DNA of 64,000 bases from Pseudarthrobacter sp. PS3-L1 (GTDB taxonomy: Bacteria > Actinomycetota > Actinomycetes > Actinomycetales > Micrococcaceae): positions 62,001 through 126,000 of the forward strand of contig NZ_JASISU010000005.1 of NCBI RefSeq assembly GCF_030063285.1. Reading direction: 5' to 3'. This document shows positions 1 through 8,458 of this stretch, in pieces; positions within the stretch are counted from its first letter, which is position 1, and each line of letters opens with the position of its first letter. Position numbers and translations under genes: made by a program. The notes below the pieces were generated by a model. It was not told the origin of the DNA. It ran no database searches and saw only the letters and a list, made by a program, of their open reading frames with translations.

Positions 1-337
1 CTACGCAGATACGCCATTCGCCCTGCCGGCGGAAAATTTGGGCGCTTTCACCTGTGGCATCGCGCAGTTGCATAAGTACGGGGCCAGCGGAGGCAATCAG
101 CCGGTCTTCGCCAGCGGCTGAGGCAAGTTCAACCAGGCGGCTACCCAAAACAAAACGGCCCTGGATGTCCCGGCTCACCAGCCGGTGGTGAACCAACGCC
201 AGAGCCAGCCGGTGCACGGTGGGCCGGGCAAGTCCGGTGGCAGCAACAAGCTGCGCCAGGGTGGTGGGTCCGGCTTCAAGAGCGTCCAGCACGTGTGCTG
301 CTTTATCGATGACGCCAACGCCGCTAGAATTGTCCAT
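1..337 (-). CDS. IclR-family transcriptional regulator (NdgR/LtbR-like), 3' end beyond the window
   Basis: The reverse strand is open from an ATG at 337 to the window edge (about 112 codons, no stop). The translation begins MDNSSGVGVIDKAAHVLDAL, followed by an N-terminal winged helix (TTLAQLVAATGLARPTVHRL) and the wing LVSRDIQGRFVLGSRL. This is the typical IclR DNA-binding domain; the effector domain lies outside the window. Divergent placement just upstream of leuCD is the conserved arrangement of the actinobacterial IclR regulators NdgR and LtbR, which control leucine and other amino-acid genes (family knowledge). Control of leuCD and of itself from the shared 338-448 region is an inference, helped by an inverted repeat there. 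Confidence 0.88.
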   Translation of the reverse strand, partial: MDNSSGVGVIDKAAHVLDALEAGPTTLAQLVAATGLARPTVHRLALALVHHRLVSRDIQGRFVLGSRLVELASAAGEDRLIASAGPVLMQLRDATGESAQIFRRQGEWRICV

Positions 338-352
338 GTGATGATATTGCCG

Positions 353-367
353 TCTCATTATCTGAGA
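353..367. promoter_or_regulatory. Inverted repeat in the regulator/leuC divergent region, candidate operator
   Basis: TCTCA-TTATC-TGAGA is a perfect 5-bp inverted repeat with a 5-bp spacer. It lies 16 bp upstream of the regulator ATG and 82 bp upstream of leuC. The position suits an operator for the divergent IclR-type regulator; binding is inferred only. Confidence 0.4.
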
Positions 368-448
368 TGCAAATCTGTTGGCTGGCATATTACGTTGCTC
401 TGCTGATTCAGTTGAAGGACAACACCACAGTATTGAAGGGAGAAGGCC

Positions 449-1900
449 ATGGCGAACACATTGGCCGAGAAGGTTTGGGACGCGCACGTGGTGCGCAAAG
501 GCGACGGCGAAGGTGCCAATGCTCAGCCTGACCTTCTCTTCATCGACCTTCATTTGGTCCACGAGGTAACGTCCCCGCAGGCCTTTGAAGGACTGCGCTT
601 GGCTGGCCGCGGGCTCCGGCGCGTTGACCTCACTATTGCCACCGAAGATCACAACACGCCCACGTTGGACATCGACAAGCCTATTGCCGACCTCACCAGC
701 CGTACCCAAATCCAGACGCTGCGCAATAACTGTGCAGAGTTTGGCGTCCGGCTGCACTCCCTGGGCGATGCCGAACAGGGCATTGTCCACGTAGTGGGTC
801 CCCAGTTGGGCCTCACGCAGCCGGGAATGACAGTTGTATGCGGCGACTCCCACACCTCAACGCACGGTGCCTTCGGTGCACTGGCCATGGGCATTGGAAC
901 CTCTGAGGTGGAACACGTCATGGCGACGCAAACGCTGTCGCTCAAGCCTTTCAAGACCATGGCCATCAACGTCGAAGGTTCCCTGCGTCCGGGCGTAACG
1001 GCCAAGGACATCATCCTGGCCGTCATTGCCAAGATTGGTACCGGCGGTGGCCAGGGCTATGTCCTGGAATACCGTGGCTCGGCAATCCGCGCCCTGTCCA
1101 TGGACGCCCGGATGACCATCTGCAACATGTCCATTGAGGCGGGTGCCCGTGCAGGGCTGGTTGCACCGGACGAAACTACCTACGCGTACATGAAGGGACG
1201 TCCGCATGCTCCAGAAGGAGCAGAGTGGGACGCCGCCGTTGAATACTGGAACACCCTTGTGACGGACCAGGACGCAATTTTTGACGCTGAAGTGGATCTG
1301 GACGCAGACACGTTGGAGCCGTTTGTCACCTGGGGCACCAACCCCGGCCAGGGGGTCTCGCTGTCCGCCAATGTTCCTTCCCCGGAGGACTTTGGTGACG
1401 AAAACGCCAAAGCCGCCGCCGAGCGTGCGCTGGCGTACATGGACCTCAAGGCCGGAACGCCCATGAAAGAAATCCGGGTAGATACCGTCTTCCTGGGCTC
1501 CTGTACCAACTCCCGCATTGAAGATCTGCGGATTGCGGCTGACATTATCCGTGGACGCGAGAAGGATCCGCAGATCAGGATGCTGGTGGTTCCCGGTTCT
1601 GCCCGTGTCCGCCTCGAAGCAGAAGCTGAGGGCCTGGACCAGGTCTTCAAGGACTTCGGCGCTGAGTGGCGTTTTGCCGGCTGTTCCATGTGCCTAGGCA
1701 TGAATCCTGACCAGCTGGAACCGGGGGAGCGGTGCGCCTCAACCTCCAACCGTAACTTCGAGGGACGCCAGGGCAAGGGTGGCAGGACCCACCTGGTATC
1801 GCCTGTTGTTGCAGCTGCTACAGCAATCCGCGGAACCCTGAGTTCGCCGTCGGACCTTGACCCGGCCCCTTCCTCTGCCATCCGCGTCGACGCTGCCTAG
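449..1900 (+). CDS. leuC: 3-isopropylmalate dehydratase large subunit
   Basis: LeuC (483 aa) is the aconitase-fold large subunit that, with LeuD, isomerises 2-isopropylmalate to 3-isopropylmalate in leucine synthesis. The active-site block [20 protein letters not shown] is present. The three [4Fe-4S] ligands are visible as Cys352 (GSCTNSR) and Cys412/Cys415 (AGCSMCLG). Length is normal for the family. The ATG at 449 follows a purine-rich ribosome-binding site (GAAGGGAGAAGG). leuD follows 12 bp after the stop, so the two form one operon. Regulation by the divergent IclR-type gene is likely by analogy with NdgR/LtbR. Confidence 0.98.
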   Translation: MANTLAEKVWDAHVVRKGDGEGANAQPDLLFIDLHLVHEVTSPQAFEGLRLAGRGLRRVDLTIATEDHNTPTLDIDKPIADLTSRTQIQTLRNNCAEFGVRLHSLGDAEQGIVHVVGPQLGLTQPGMTVVCGDSHTSTHGAFGALAMGIGTSEVEHVMATQTLSLKPFKTMAINVEGSLRPGVTAKDIILAVIAKIGTGGGQGYVLEYRGSAIRALSMDARMTICNMSIEAGARAGLVAPDETTYAYMKGRPHAPEGAEWDAAVEYWNTLVTDQDAIFDAEVDLDADTLEPFVTWGTNPGQGVSLSANVPSPEDFGDENAKAAAERALAYMDLKAGTPMKEIRVDTVFLGSCTNSRIEDLRIAADIIRGREKDPQIRMLVVPGSARVRLEAEAEGLDQVFKDFGAEWRFAGCSMCLGMNPDQLEPGERCASTSNRNFEGRQGKGGRTHLVSPVVAAATAIRGTLSSPSDLDPAPSSAIRVDAA

Positions 1901-1912
1901 GAGTAGGACACC

Positions 1913-2515
1913 ATGGAAAAATTCATCAAGCACACGGGAATCGGCGTTCCGCTGAGGCAAAGCAATGTCGACACCGATCAGATTATTCCGGCAGTCTTCC
2001 TGAAAAGGATCACGAGGACCGGGTTTGAGGACGCGTTGTTCTCCGCCTGGCGCAAAGATCCGGAATTCATCCTGAACAAGGAGCCGTTTTCTTCCGGATC
2101 GGTGTTGGTTGCCGGTCCTGACTTTGGGACTGGTTCCTCACGGGAGCATGCCGTGTGGGCGCTCAAGGACTACGGCTTCAAGGCAGTACTGGCTTCCCGG
2201 TTTGCGGATATCTTCCGCGGCAACTCCGGTAAGCAGGGGCTGCTGGCCGCTGAGGTTGCCCAGGATGACATTGAGCTGATCTGGAAAGAGCTGGAAACGC
2301 ATCCCGGCACGGAGATCGCGGTGGACCTTGAGTCCAAGACCGTGATGTGCGGGAACATTGTTGCGCCGTTCGAGATTGACGACTACACCCGCTGGCGCCT
2401 GCTGGAGGGCCTCGATGACATCAGCCTGACGCTGCAGCATGAAGAAGACATCACTGCCTTCGAATCAACGAGGCCATCCTTCAAGCCGAAGACCCTGCCT
2501 GCCAAGCTCTCCTGA
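1913..2515 (+). CDS. leuD: 3-isopropylmalate dehydratase small subunit
   Basis: LeuD (200 aa) is the swivel-domain subunit partnering LeuC. The N-terminal [20 protein letters not shown] and the loop [20 protein letters not shown] are diagnostic. GTGSSREH forms part of the substrate-binding site in this family. The start at 1913 follows the AGGAG of CTAGGAGTAGGACACC and lies 12 bp after leuC, so the genes are co-transcribed. A strong hairpin directly downstream ends the operon. Confidence 0.98.
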   Translation: MEKFIKHTGIGVPLRQSNVDTDQIIPAVFLKRITRTGFEDALFSAWRKDPEFILNKEPFSSGSVLVAGPDFGTGSSREHAVWALKDYGFKAVLASRFADIFRGNSGKQGLLAAEVAQDDIELIWKELETHPGTEIAVDLESKTVMCGNIVAPFEIDDYTRWRLLEGLDDISLTLQHEEDITAFESTRPSFKPKTLPAKLS

Positions 2516-2535
2516 GCCAATTCAACCGCACAGGC

Positions 2536-2573
2536 AACAGTGCCGCCGTCGAACTTTCGACGGCGGCACTGTT
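2536..2573. terminator. Hairpin terminator after leuCD
   Basis: Perfect 17-bp stem (2536-2552 pairs with 2557-2573) with loop ACTT, 20 bp past the leuD stop. Only a short T-rich stretch follows, as is usual for high-GC actinobacterial terminators. Confidence 0.8.
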
Positions 2574-2637
2574 GATTTCTGGCTTCTGCCTCATGGACGC
2601 TGCGGGCAGGCGCGCGGCGCGGCCCAAGGCCCGGTGT

Positions 2638-2666
2638 TTCGGTTCAGTAACGCAATCTCCTATGCT
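2638..2666 (+). promoter_or_regulatory. Candidate promoter of murA
   Basis: TTCGGT (2638-2643) and TATGCT (2661-2666) are separated by 17 bp and lie 55 bp upstream of the murA ATG. They fit a sigma70-type promoter placed after the leuD terminator. Assigned by eye. Confidence 0.4.
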
Positions 2667-2720
2667 GGGTGAAGGCCTTTTTAAGGATCTGGGGGCTAGC
2701 AATCGTAAGGAAACCGGTAA

Positions 2721-4061
2721 ATGAGTAGTGTTCTGACAATCCGCGGCGGAGTACCGCTGACGGGACGCGTCAGCGTCCGCGGGGCGAAGAACCTCGTTCC
2801 AAAGGCGATGGTCGCGGCCCTGCTTGGTAACGAGCCCTCCATCCTGCGCAACGTGCCTGAAATCAAGGATGTTGAGGTTGTCACGTCACTGCTTCAGCTG
2901 CACGGCGTGACAGTTGTGAAGGACGCCGTGACAGGGGATCTGACGCTCGATCCGAAAGCTGCGAAGACCGCTTCCAGCGCAGCTATTGATGCCCACGCTG
3001 GTGACTCCCGGATTCCGATCCTGCTCTGCGGACCCCTGATCCACGCGATCGGCGAGGCGTTCATTCCGGACCTTGGTGGCTGCAAAATTGGCGACCGCCC
3101 CATCGACTACCACCTGAACGTCCTCCGCCAGTTTGGCGCTGTCGTGGAGAAGCGCCCGGGCGGCATCCACATCTCCGCTCCCAAGGGCTTGCAGGGCGCC
3201 AAGATCACCCTGCCCTACCCGTCGGTTGGCGCCACCGAGCAGGTCCTGCTCAGTGCGACCCGCGCTGAGGGCATTACGGAGCTGATCGGCGCGGCTACCG
3301 AACCTGAAATCGTTGACCTGATCGCCGTCCTGCAGAAGATGGGCGCCATCATCAACATCCAGACGGACAGGACCATCCGTATTGAAGGTGTCCGCGAACT
3401 GGGCGGGTACAACCACAAGGCACTTTCGGACCGCAATGAAGCCGCCTCGTGGGCATCCGCTGCACTGGTGACCAAGGGCGACATCTTCGTTGAAGGTGCT
3501 TCGCAGCGCGACATGATGACGTTCCTGAACACCTATCGAAAGATCGGTGGCGGGATGGACATCCAAGAAGACGGTATCCGCTTCTTCCATCCCGGCGGGA
3601 AACTGAATCCGTTGGTCCTTGAGACGGATGTACACCCCGGGTTCATGACGGACTGGCAGCAGCCCCTGGTGGTCGCGCTGACCCAGGCGGAAGGTGTGTC
3701 CATTGTGCACGAAACCGTGTACGAGAACCGTTTTGGTTTCACCGAAGCGCTGATCCGCATGGGCGCCAACATCCAGGTCCACCGCGAATGCCTGGGCAGT
3801 ATCCCGTGCCGTTTTGGCCAGCGAAACTTCCTGCACTCCGCAGTGATCTCCGGACCTGCCCAACTGACCGGCGCAGACATCGACGTGCCTGACCTGCGCG
3901 GTGGCTTCAGCCACCTCATTGCTGCCCTTGCCGCGACAGGGACATCCCGCGTCACAGGCATCGACATCATCAACCGTGGCTACGAGCGTTTCACCGACAA
4001 GTTGGCCGGGCTTGGCGCGGATTTTGATTTCACCACCGACGACGCATCGGTCAGCGCGTGA
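2721..4061 (+). CDS. murA: UDP-N-acetylglucosamine 1-carboxyvinyltransferase
   Basis: MurA (446 aa) transfers enolpyruvate from PEP to UDP-GlcNAc, the first committed step of peptidoglycan synthesis, in the cytosol. The N-terminal GGVPLTGRVSVRGAKNLVPK is the substrate-binding block (KN motif). The catalytic loop reads GGCKIGDRPIDYHL, with Cys121 at the position of E. coli Cys115. Mycobacterial MurA has Asp there and is intrinsically fosfomycin resistant, so Cys predicts a fosfomycin-sensitive enzyme type (inference). The C-terminal RGGFSHLIAALAATG is also typical. The stop overlaps the GTG of the next gene by 4 bp, so murA leads an operon with the acyltransferase, gpsA and ddl. Confidence 0.97.
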   Translation: MSSVLTIRGGVPLTGRVSVRGAKNLVPKAMVAALLGNEPSILRNVPEIKDVEVVTSLLQLHGVTVVKDAVTGDLTLDPKAAKTASSAAIDAHAGDSRIPILLCGPLIHAIGEAFIPDLGGCKIGDRPIDYHLNVLRQFGAVVEKRPGGIHISAPKGLQGAKITLPYPSVGATEQVLLSATRAEGITELIGAATEPEIVDLIAVLQKMGAIINIQTDRTIRIEGVRELGGYNHKALSDRNEAASWASAALVTKGDIFVEGASQRDMMTFLNTYRKIGGGMDIQEDGIRFFHPGGKLNPLVLETDVHPGFMTDWQQPLVVALTQAEGVSIVHETVYENRFGFTEALIRMGANIQVHRECLGSIPCRFGQRNFLHSAVISGPAQLTGADIDVPDLRGGFSHLIAALAATGTSRVTGIDIINRGYERFTDKLAGLGADFDFTTDDASVSA

Positions 4062-4825
4062 AGGAAACTGCCAAGAGCAGGGCAACCTTTGTTGTGATTG
4101 CCGGCATTGTCCGCACTGCGCTCAATGCGATGATGAGCAAAAAGTGGTCAGGCGTGGAAAACCTTCCCGCAGGCGGATTCATTGCCGTCCCCAACCACTG
4201 CACCGAGATAGACCCCCTAGTGGTAGGGCACATGCTCTACAACCAGGGACGCATGCCGCACTTCCTCGCCAAAGGATCCCTTTTTAAGGTTCCTGTGGTT
4301 GGCTGGGTGCTGACTGCCACCAAACAGATTCCCGTGGAACGCTCGACGGCGGGAGCCAACCGCTCCCTGAAGCTCGCCCAGGAGGTTGTGGCGGAGGGTG
4401 GATCAATCATCATCTATCCGGAGGGGACACTCACCCGTGACCCAAACCTGTGGCCCATGAAGGGACACACCGGAGCAGCGAGGCTGGCACTGGAAAGCGG
4501 TCTGCCTGTTGTGCCCATGGCGCACTGGGGAGCCCATGAACTGTTCCCGCGTTACTCCAAGCGCTTCCACGTCTTTCCACGCAAGACGTCCAGGATGCTG
4601 GTTGGTGCGCCGGTGGATCTGAGCGCGTACCTGGGCAAGCCGTTGGATAAGGCAACACTCAAGGCCGCCACCGAGGCCATCATGGATGACATCACGGGCC
4701 TGTTGGAAGAACTCCGTGGCGAACAGGCTCCCGCCGAGCGCTGGGATCCGAGCAAAAAAGGCCAGAGCGCCCATGGCCGATTCGAAGACCGCGACACAAC
4801 GGAAAATGGGGACAAGCACCAGTGA
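4058..4825 (+). CDS. 1-acyl-sn-glycerol-3-phosphate acyltransferase (PlsC family)
   Basis: This 255-aa protein belongs to the LPLAT/PlsC family. The catalytic NHX4D motif is NHCTEID (His47 to Asp52) and the phosphate-binding motif is PEGT (Glu122). It should acylate lysophosphatidate to phosphatidate at the membrane. A short hydrophobic N-terminal stretch (FVVIAGIVRTAL) may anchor it. GTG starts inside the murA stop (GTGA overlap), and its own stop overlaps the gpsA GTG in the same way, showing translational coupling. Pairing with gpsA, which makes glycerol-3-phosphate, supports a phospholipid role. The Lys/Asp-rich tail after about residue 225 is variable. Confidence 0.92.
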   Translation: MKETAKSRATFVVIAGIVRTALNAMMSKKWSGVENLPAGGFIAVPNHCTEIDPLVVGHMLYNQGRMPHFLAKGSLFKVPVVGWVLTATKQIPVERSTAGANRSLKLAQEVVAEGGSIIIYPEGTLTRDPNLWPMKGHTGAARLALESGLPVVPMAHWGAHELFPRYSKRFHVFPRKTSRMLVGAPVDLSAYLGKPLDKATLKAATEAIMDDITGLLEELRGEQAPAERWDPSKKGQSAHGRFEDRDTTENGDKHQ

Positions 4826-5868
4826 ATATCGATTGGGCAGATTCGGCCCGGTCAGTCGCCGTCCTGGGAGCGGGATCGTGGGGAACCACATTCGCCAAGG
4901 TACTGGCCGACGCCGGCACTGCGGCCGGTGTGGACCGTGGCATCCGCATCTGGGGGCGCCGCCCCGAGGTCGTTGCGCAGATCAACGAGCGGAACCTGAA
5001 CAGTCAGTACCTCAAGGAGACAATCCTTCCCCCAGCAATCACTGCGTCCACTGACGTGGCGGAGGTCCTCTCCGGGGCCGATCTGGTGATCCTTGCTGTT
5101 CCTGCGCAGACGCTCCGTCTCCAGCTCCGGGAATGGAAAGACCTGGTGCCGGAGGATGCAGTGGTTGTCTCCCTGATGAAAGGGCTGGAGCTTGGCACTG
5201 ACTCACGTATGAGTGAGGTTGTTGCAGCTGAGCTCAGTATGTCTGCGGACCGCATTGCCGTGGTTTCCGGCCCCAACCTGGCCATGGAGATTGCCCGGGA
5301 AGAGCCCACTGCCTCAGTGGTGGCATGCTCTGATTCGGCAGTAGCCGGCTGGATTGCAAGGAGCTGTACTGCACCCTACTTCCGCCCGTACACAACGTCC
5401 GACGTGACCGGGGTGGAAATTGGCGGAATCGTCAAGAACATCATTGCCCTGGCTGTGGGGATCTGCGAGGGAAAGCGGATGGGTGACAACACCAAGGCAT
5501 CTGTGATTACGCGTGGACTGGCTGAAACATCCCGCCTTGCGCTGGCCCTCGGCGGTGAAGCACAAACCATGGCCGGGCTGGCAGGGCTGGGTGACTTGGT
5601 GGCAACGTGCTCCTCGCCGCTGTCACGCAACCACACCGCTGGCCGCCTGCTGGGAACGGGCATGAGCCTGGACCAGGTCACTGCAGAGATGCGGCAGACG
5701 GCCGAGGGCATAAAATCCAGCCAGGCTGTCCACGAACTGGCCCAGAAAGTCGGCGTCGACATGCCCATCACTGCAGCCGTGGTGGCAGTCCTTGCTGGCA
5801 AGCTGTCCGTAGACCAACTGGGACCGCTCCTGCTGTCCCGGGACCTGAAACCCGAAGGCGATCACTAG
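4822..5868 (+). CDS. gpsA: Glycerol-3-phosphate dehydrogenase [NAD(P)+]
   Basis: GpsA (348 aa) reduces dihydroxyacetone phosphate to sn-glycerol-3-phosphate for phospholipid synthesis. The Rossmann fingerprint VAVLGAGSWGTTFAKVLADA begins at residue 12. The C-terminal catalytic block contains EIGGIVKNIIALAVGICEG and GDNTKASVITRGL, and the GLGDLVATCSSPLSRNH segment is conserved. The GTG start overlaps the acyltransferase stop by 4 bp, and ddl begins one base after the stop. The protein is complete and normal in length. Confidence 0.97.
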   Translation: MNIDWADSARSVAVLGAGSWGTTFAKVLADAGTAAGVDRGIRIWGRRPEVVAQINERNLNSQYLKETILPPAITASTDVAEVLSGADLVILAVPAQTLRLQLREWKDLVPEDAVVVSLMKGLELGTDSRMSEVVAAELSMSADRIAVVSGPNLAMEIAREEPTASVVACSDSAVAGWIARSCTAPYFRPYTTSDVTGVEIGGIVKNIIALAVGICEGKRMGDNTKASVITRGLAETSRLALALGGEAQTMAGLAGLGDLVATCSSPLSRNHTAGRLLGTGMSLDQVTAEMRQTAEGIKSSQAVHELAQKVGVDMPITAAVVAVLAGKLSVDQLGPLLLSRDLKPEGDH

Positions 5869-5869
5869 T

Positions 5870-7033
5870 ATGTCCCACTTCGACGTGACCCACCCCGACG
5901 TGACCCCCGCCGCCGTGGCAGCGCCGACCAGACCTCGCGTCGCAGTCCTTTTTGGTGGACGCTCCAGCGAACATGCCGTCAGTTGCGTCACTGCCGCCGG
6001 TGTCCTCGGCGCTATCGACCAGGAAAAATACGAGGTGATTCCCATCGGGATTGCCAAATCGGGGCAGTGGGTCCTGCCAACGGCGGATATCGAGCAGTGG
6101 TCCCTGACGGCCGAATCCCTACCAGAGGTGGTGGCATCCGCCAAGACAGTAACTCTTGCTGAGATCGGTGGCGCCCACCAACTGATTGTTGCCGCACCCA
6201 ATGCTGTGCCCCAGGAACTGGGAACTGTCGACGTCGTCTTTCCCCTCCTCCATGGACCGTTCGGTGAGGACGGCACCATCCAGGGCCTCCTGGAACTCTC
6301 AGATACGCGGTACGTGGGTGCTGGCGTTTCCGCTTCTGCCATGGGCATGGACAAACACTTCATGAAAGTCGTGTTTGAGTCCGCTGGCCTCACTGTCGGT
6401 CCGTATGTGACAGTGACGGACAGGCAGTGGCTCAACGATCCCGAGCTGGTACGCCAGCGCGTGGAAAAGCTCGGATTTCCCGTTTTCGTCAAGCCTGCCC
6501 GGGCAGGTTCCTCCATGGGGATTTCCAAAGTAGATTCCCTGATGACCCTGGACGCCGCGATTGCGGAGGCCAGGCTCCATGATCCCAAGCTTGTGATTGA
6601 AGCCGGAATCATCGGCCGTGAAATTGAATGCGCCGTCCTGGAAGGCCGGGGGACAACAGCTCCCAGGACCTCCATGCCCGGTGAAATTGCCGTTACCCAG
6701 GGCGATCACGAGTTTTATGACTTCAACGCCAAATACGTTGAGGACAATGCCGCTTCACTGAGCTGCCCTGCGGACATTCCTGAAAGTGCTATAGCCCGCG
6801 TGCGGGAGCTCTCTGCGGTGGCGTTCGACGCGGTTGGTGCGGAAGGACTCAGCAGGGTCGATTTTTTCTACACGGCCGAGGGCGAGCTCATCATCAACGA
6901 GATCAACACCATGCCCGGGTTCACGCCCAAGAGCATGTACCCACAGATGTGGGCCGCTTCAGGGATGGATTACGCAACGCTGATTGACGAGCTGATCCAC
7001 TTGGCACTGAACCGCAAGACAGGATTGCGGTAG
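5870..7033 (+). CDS. ddl: D-alanine--D-alanine ligase
   Basis: Ddl (387 aa) joins two D-Ala residues for the peptidoglycan stem peptide. The N-terminal VAVLFGGRSSEHAVSCVTA, the ATP-grasp segment FVKPARAGSSMGISKV and the C-terminal metal site INEINTMPGFTPKSMYP are diagnostic. The omega-loop segment EFYDFNAKYVEDNA carries Tyr and Lys typical of D-Ala-D-Ala rather than D-Ala-D-Lac ligases (family knowledge). The first 20 residues or so (MSHFDVTHPDV...) are a non-conserved extension, so a later start is conceivable. It ends the murA operon and faces the convergent DUF3515 gene 23 bp away. Confidence 0.97.
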   Translation: MSHFDVTHPDVTPAAVAAPTRPRVAVLFGGRSSEHAVSCVTAAGVLGAIDQEKYEVIPIGIAKSGQWVLPTADIEQWSLTAESLPEVVASAKTVTLAEIGGAHQLIVAAPNAVPQELGTVDVVFPLLHGPFGEDGTIQGLLELSDTRYVGAGVSASAMGMDKHFMKVVFESAGLTVGPYVTVTDRQWLNDPELVRQRVEKLGFPVFVKPARAGSSMGISKVDSLMTLDAAIAEARLHDPKLVIEAGIIGREIECAVLEGRGTTAPRTSMPGEIAVTQGDHEFYDFNAKYVEDNAASLSCPADIPESAIARVRELSAVAFDAVGAEGLSRVDFFYTAEGELIINEINTMPGFTPKSMYPQMWAASGMDYATLIDELIHLALNRKTGLR

Positions 7034-7056
7034 GCCAGCAGCGCAGTCTTGCCGCT

Positions 7057-7569
7057 CTACTGGGGGCTTGTGGGAAGGTTCTGAAGGTCTTCCTGGCCCA
7101 CGCAGTTCCGGGCAGCTGAAATTTTGCCGGCTGCGCTCGAAAGGTCTGCCAGTACAGTGGCCGAGCTGATTTTGTCCGGATCAATCAGTATTTCCGTGGC
7201 GGGATTCCGGCCGAAGGTGGTCAGCGTCCACACCGGGTCGCCTTCCTTGATGACCCAGTCGACGTCGTTGACCGTGACGCACCGATCGGTGGTGGGACCA
7301 GGGACGTTGACGCCGCACCGGAGAATTACCAGCGAAGGATCGCCCCAGGCCGCCGTTGCCTGCGCGTTGGTCTGGCGGAGCTTTGCGTCCCCAATAGCAT
7401 CCGGCAGCGCCACCATCATGGGAGCGCAGGCAGGGTTGGCTGCATCCTCGGCGGGCTTCACATCCACGGTAGGAGCACACCCTGCAAGTGCGAGGACTAC
7501 AAGTCCGGCGGCAGTAAAGGCCGCCACTCGGGGAGGGTGTTTCAACATGGTGGATGAAGAGAAGAACAT
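7057..7569 (-). CDS. DUF3515-family lipoprotein
   Basis: The 170-aa product has a lipoprotein signal peptide: basic LKHPPRV, hydrophobic AAFTAAGLVVLAL and lipobox LAGC with the lipidated Cys near residue 31. The mature part, with CAPMMVALPDAIGDAKLR, AAWGDPSLVILRCGV and DWVIKEGDPVWTLTTFGR, matches actinobacterial DUF3515, which is commonly encoded beside ddl and thiL. Its function is unknown. The start at 7569 is supported by a TAGGCT -10 box 6 nt upstream, which would make the mRNA leaderless; ATG at 7545 is an alternative. It converges on ddl. Confidence 0.85.
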   Translation of the reverse strand: MFFSSSTMLKHPPRVAAFTAAGLVVLALAGCAPTVDVKPAEDAANPACAPMMVALPDAIGDAKLRQTNAQATAAWGDPSLVILRCGVNVPGPTTDRCVTVNDVDWVIKEGDPVWTLTTFGRNPATEILIDPDKISSATVLADLSSAAGKISAARNCVGQEDLQNLPTSPQ

Positions 7570-7575
7570 GAGTCC

Positions 7576-7581
7576 AGCCTA
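7576..7581 (-). promoter_or_regulatory. -10 box of a leaderless promoter for the DUF3515 gene
   Basis: On the reverse strand TAGGCT is followed by six bases (GGACTC) and then the ATG at 7569. This TANNNT-N6-start spacing is characteristic of leaderless actinobacterial mRNAs. No clear -35 or Shine-Dalgarno sequence is present. Confidence 0.5.
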
Positions 7582-7744
7582 ACGGTGGTGGGGGCATGCC
7601 ACCGTAGGGGGCCAACCGGGCCAATCTCCTTGTGTATTGGTGTGGAGTATAATGAGAAACTGTGCGTATCATCGGCCAGACTTTGGCTTGGCGCAAGTCT
7701 CAGGGGAACTATCAATCGTACTTAGCGTGGGGGAGGAACCGACC

Positions 7745-8416
7745 ATGATTGCTTGTGGCTGGAAACAAGCGTCAGCGAGGTTTGCGCTCGGCGGCCTCTT
7801 GGCGTTGAGTCTCACCGCAGGACCAGTGACTGCAGCGCTTGCAGTTGATACAACAACGACAACTCCCCCCGAAAGCCCTAGACCAAGCGAGCCGGTTACG
7901 CCATCTGAGGTGCCGACAATTACGCCTACCGTAGCTCCGACAATTGAACCGCAACCTGAGCCAGCTTTGCCTCCGGCAGCGGAGGCACCTCCCGAAGCCC
8001 CCCCGGCTGAGGAGCCCGCAGAAGTCATCCCGCAGCCTGCCCCCGCTGAGATGTTCGTTCCGGCGCCCCAGTATTTCGAGGCGCCTGTGGCGCCGGAAGT
8101 TCCTTATGTGCCAGAGGAAGAACCAACTCCCGTGGACGTTCCTTCAGAGGAGCCCAAGGAATCTGCACCGCCAGAGACAAGACCAGCTCCAACACCCAGA
8201 CCGGTAGTCTCTGAGACAGGTGCCGCTGCTGTTCCAAGCAGTTCACCCACTAGGTCCCCCGAACCGAAAAAACCGGAATCGGTTGCTGCTTCTGCAACGG
8301 TCAGTGCTCTGCCGTTGCAGGCCGGCGTCGTTGTGCTTCTTCTCGGCCTAGGGTTCCTCTACTTCCGGTTTCTGGGACCTCAAAAAAATACCCTCCCTCG
8401 GACTGGCAAGTCCTGA
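7745..8416 (+). CDS. Secreted Pro/Glu/Thr-rich single-pass membrane protein with C-terminal LPRTG
   Basis: Not a recognised family. From the ATG at 7745 (Shine-Dalgarno GGGAGGA 8 nt upstream) the 223-aa protein has a signal peptide (FALGGLLALSLTAGPVTAALA, residues about 13-33). About 130 residues of Pro/Glu/Thr/Ala low complexity follow, then a hydrophobic segment (GVVVLLLGLGFLYFRFL) near the C-terminus. After it comes QKNTLPRTGKS and the stop. The extended region could span the cell wall. The sortase-like LPRTG lies after, not before, the hydrophobic segment, so canonical sortase sorting is not expected. The open frame continues upstream to 7637 but that part has no ribosome-binding site. 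It opens the surface-polysaccharide locus. Confidence 0.75.
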   Translation: MIACGWKQASARFALGGLLALSLTAGPVTAALAVDTTTTTPPESPRPSEPVTPSEVPTITPTVAPTIEPQPEPALPPAAEAPPEAPPAEEPAEVIPQPAPAEMFVPAPQYFEAPVAPEVPYVPEEEPTPVDVPSEEPKESAPPETRPAPTPRPVVSETGAAAVPSSSPTRSPEPKKPESVAASATVSALPLQAGVVVLLLGLGFLYFRFLGPQKNTLPRTGKS

Positions 8417-8458
8417 CGCGTGGTTGACCAAGTATCGAGTGACGACCGCGAGGAGCTG

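Noticed and set aside
2886-4085. 399-codon reverse frame opposite murA
   Set aside because: murA is unambiguous; the antisense frame has no recognisable features.
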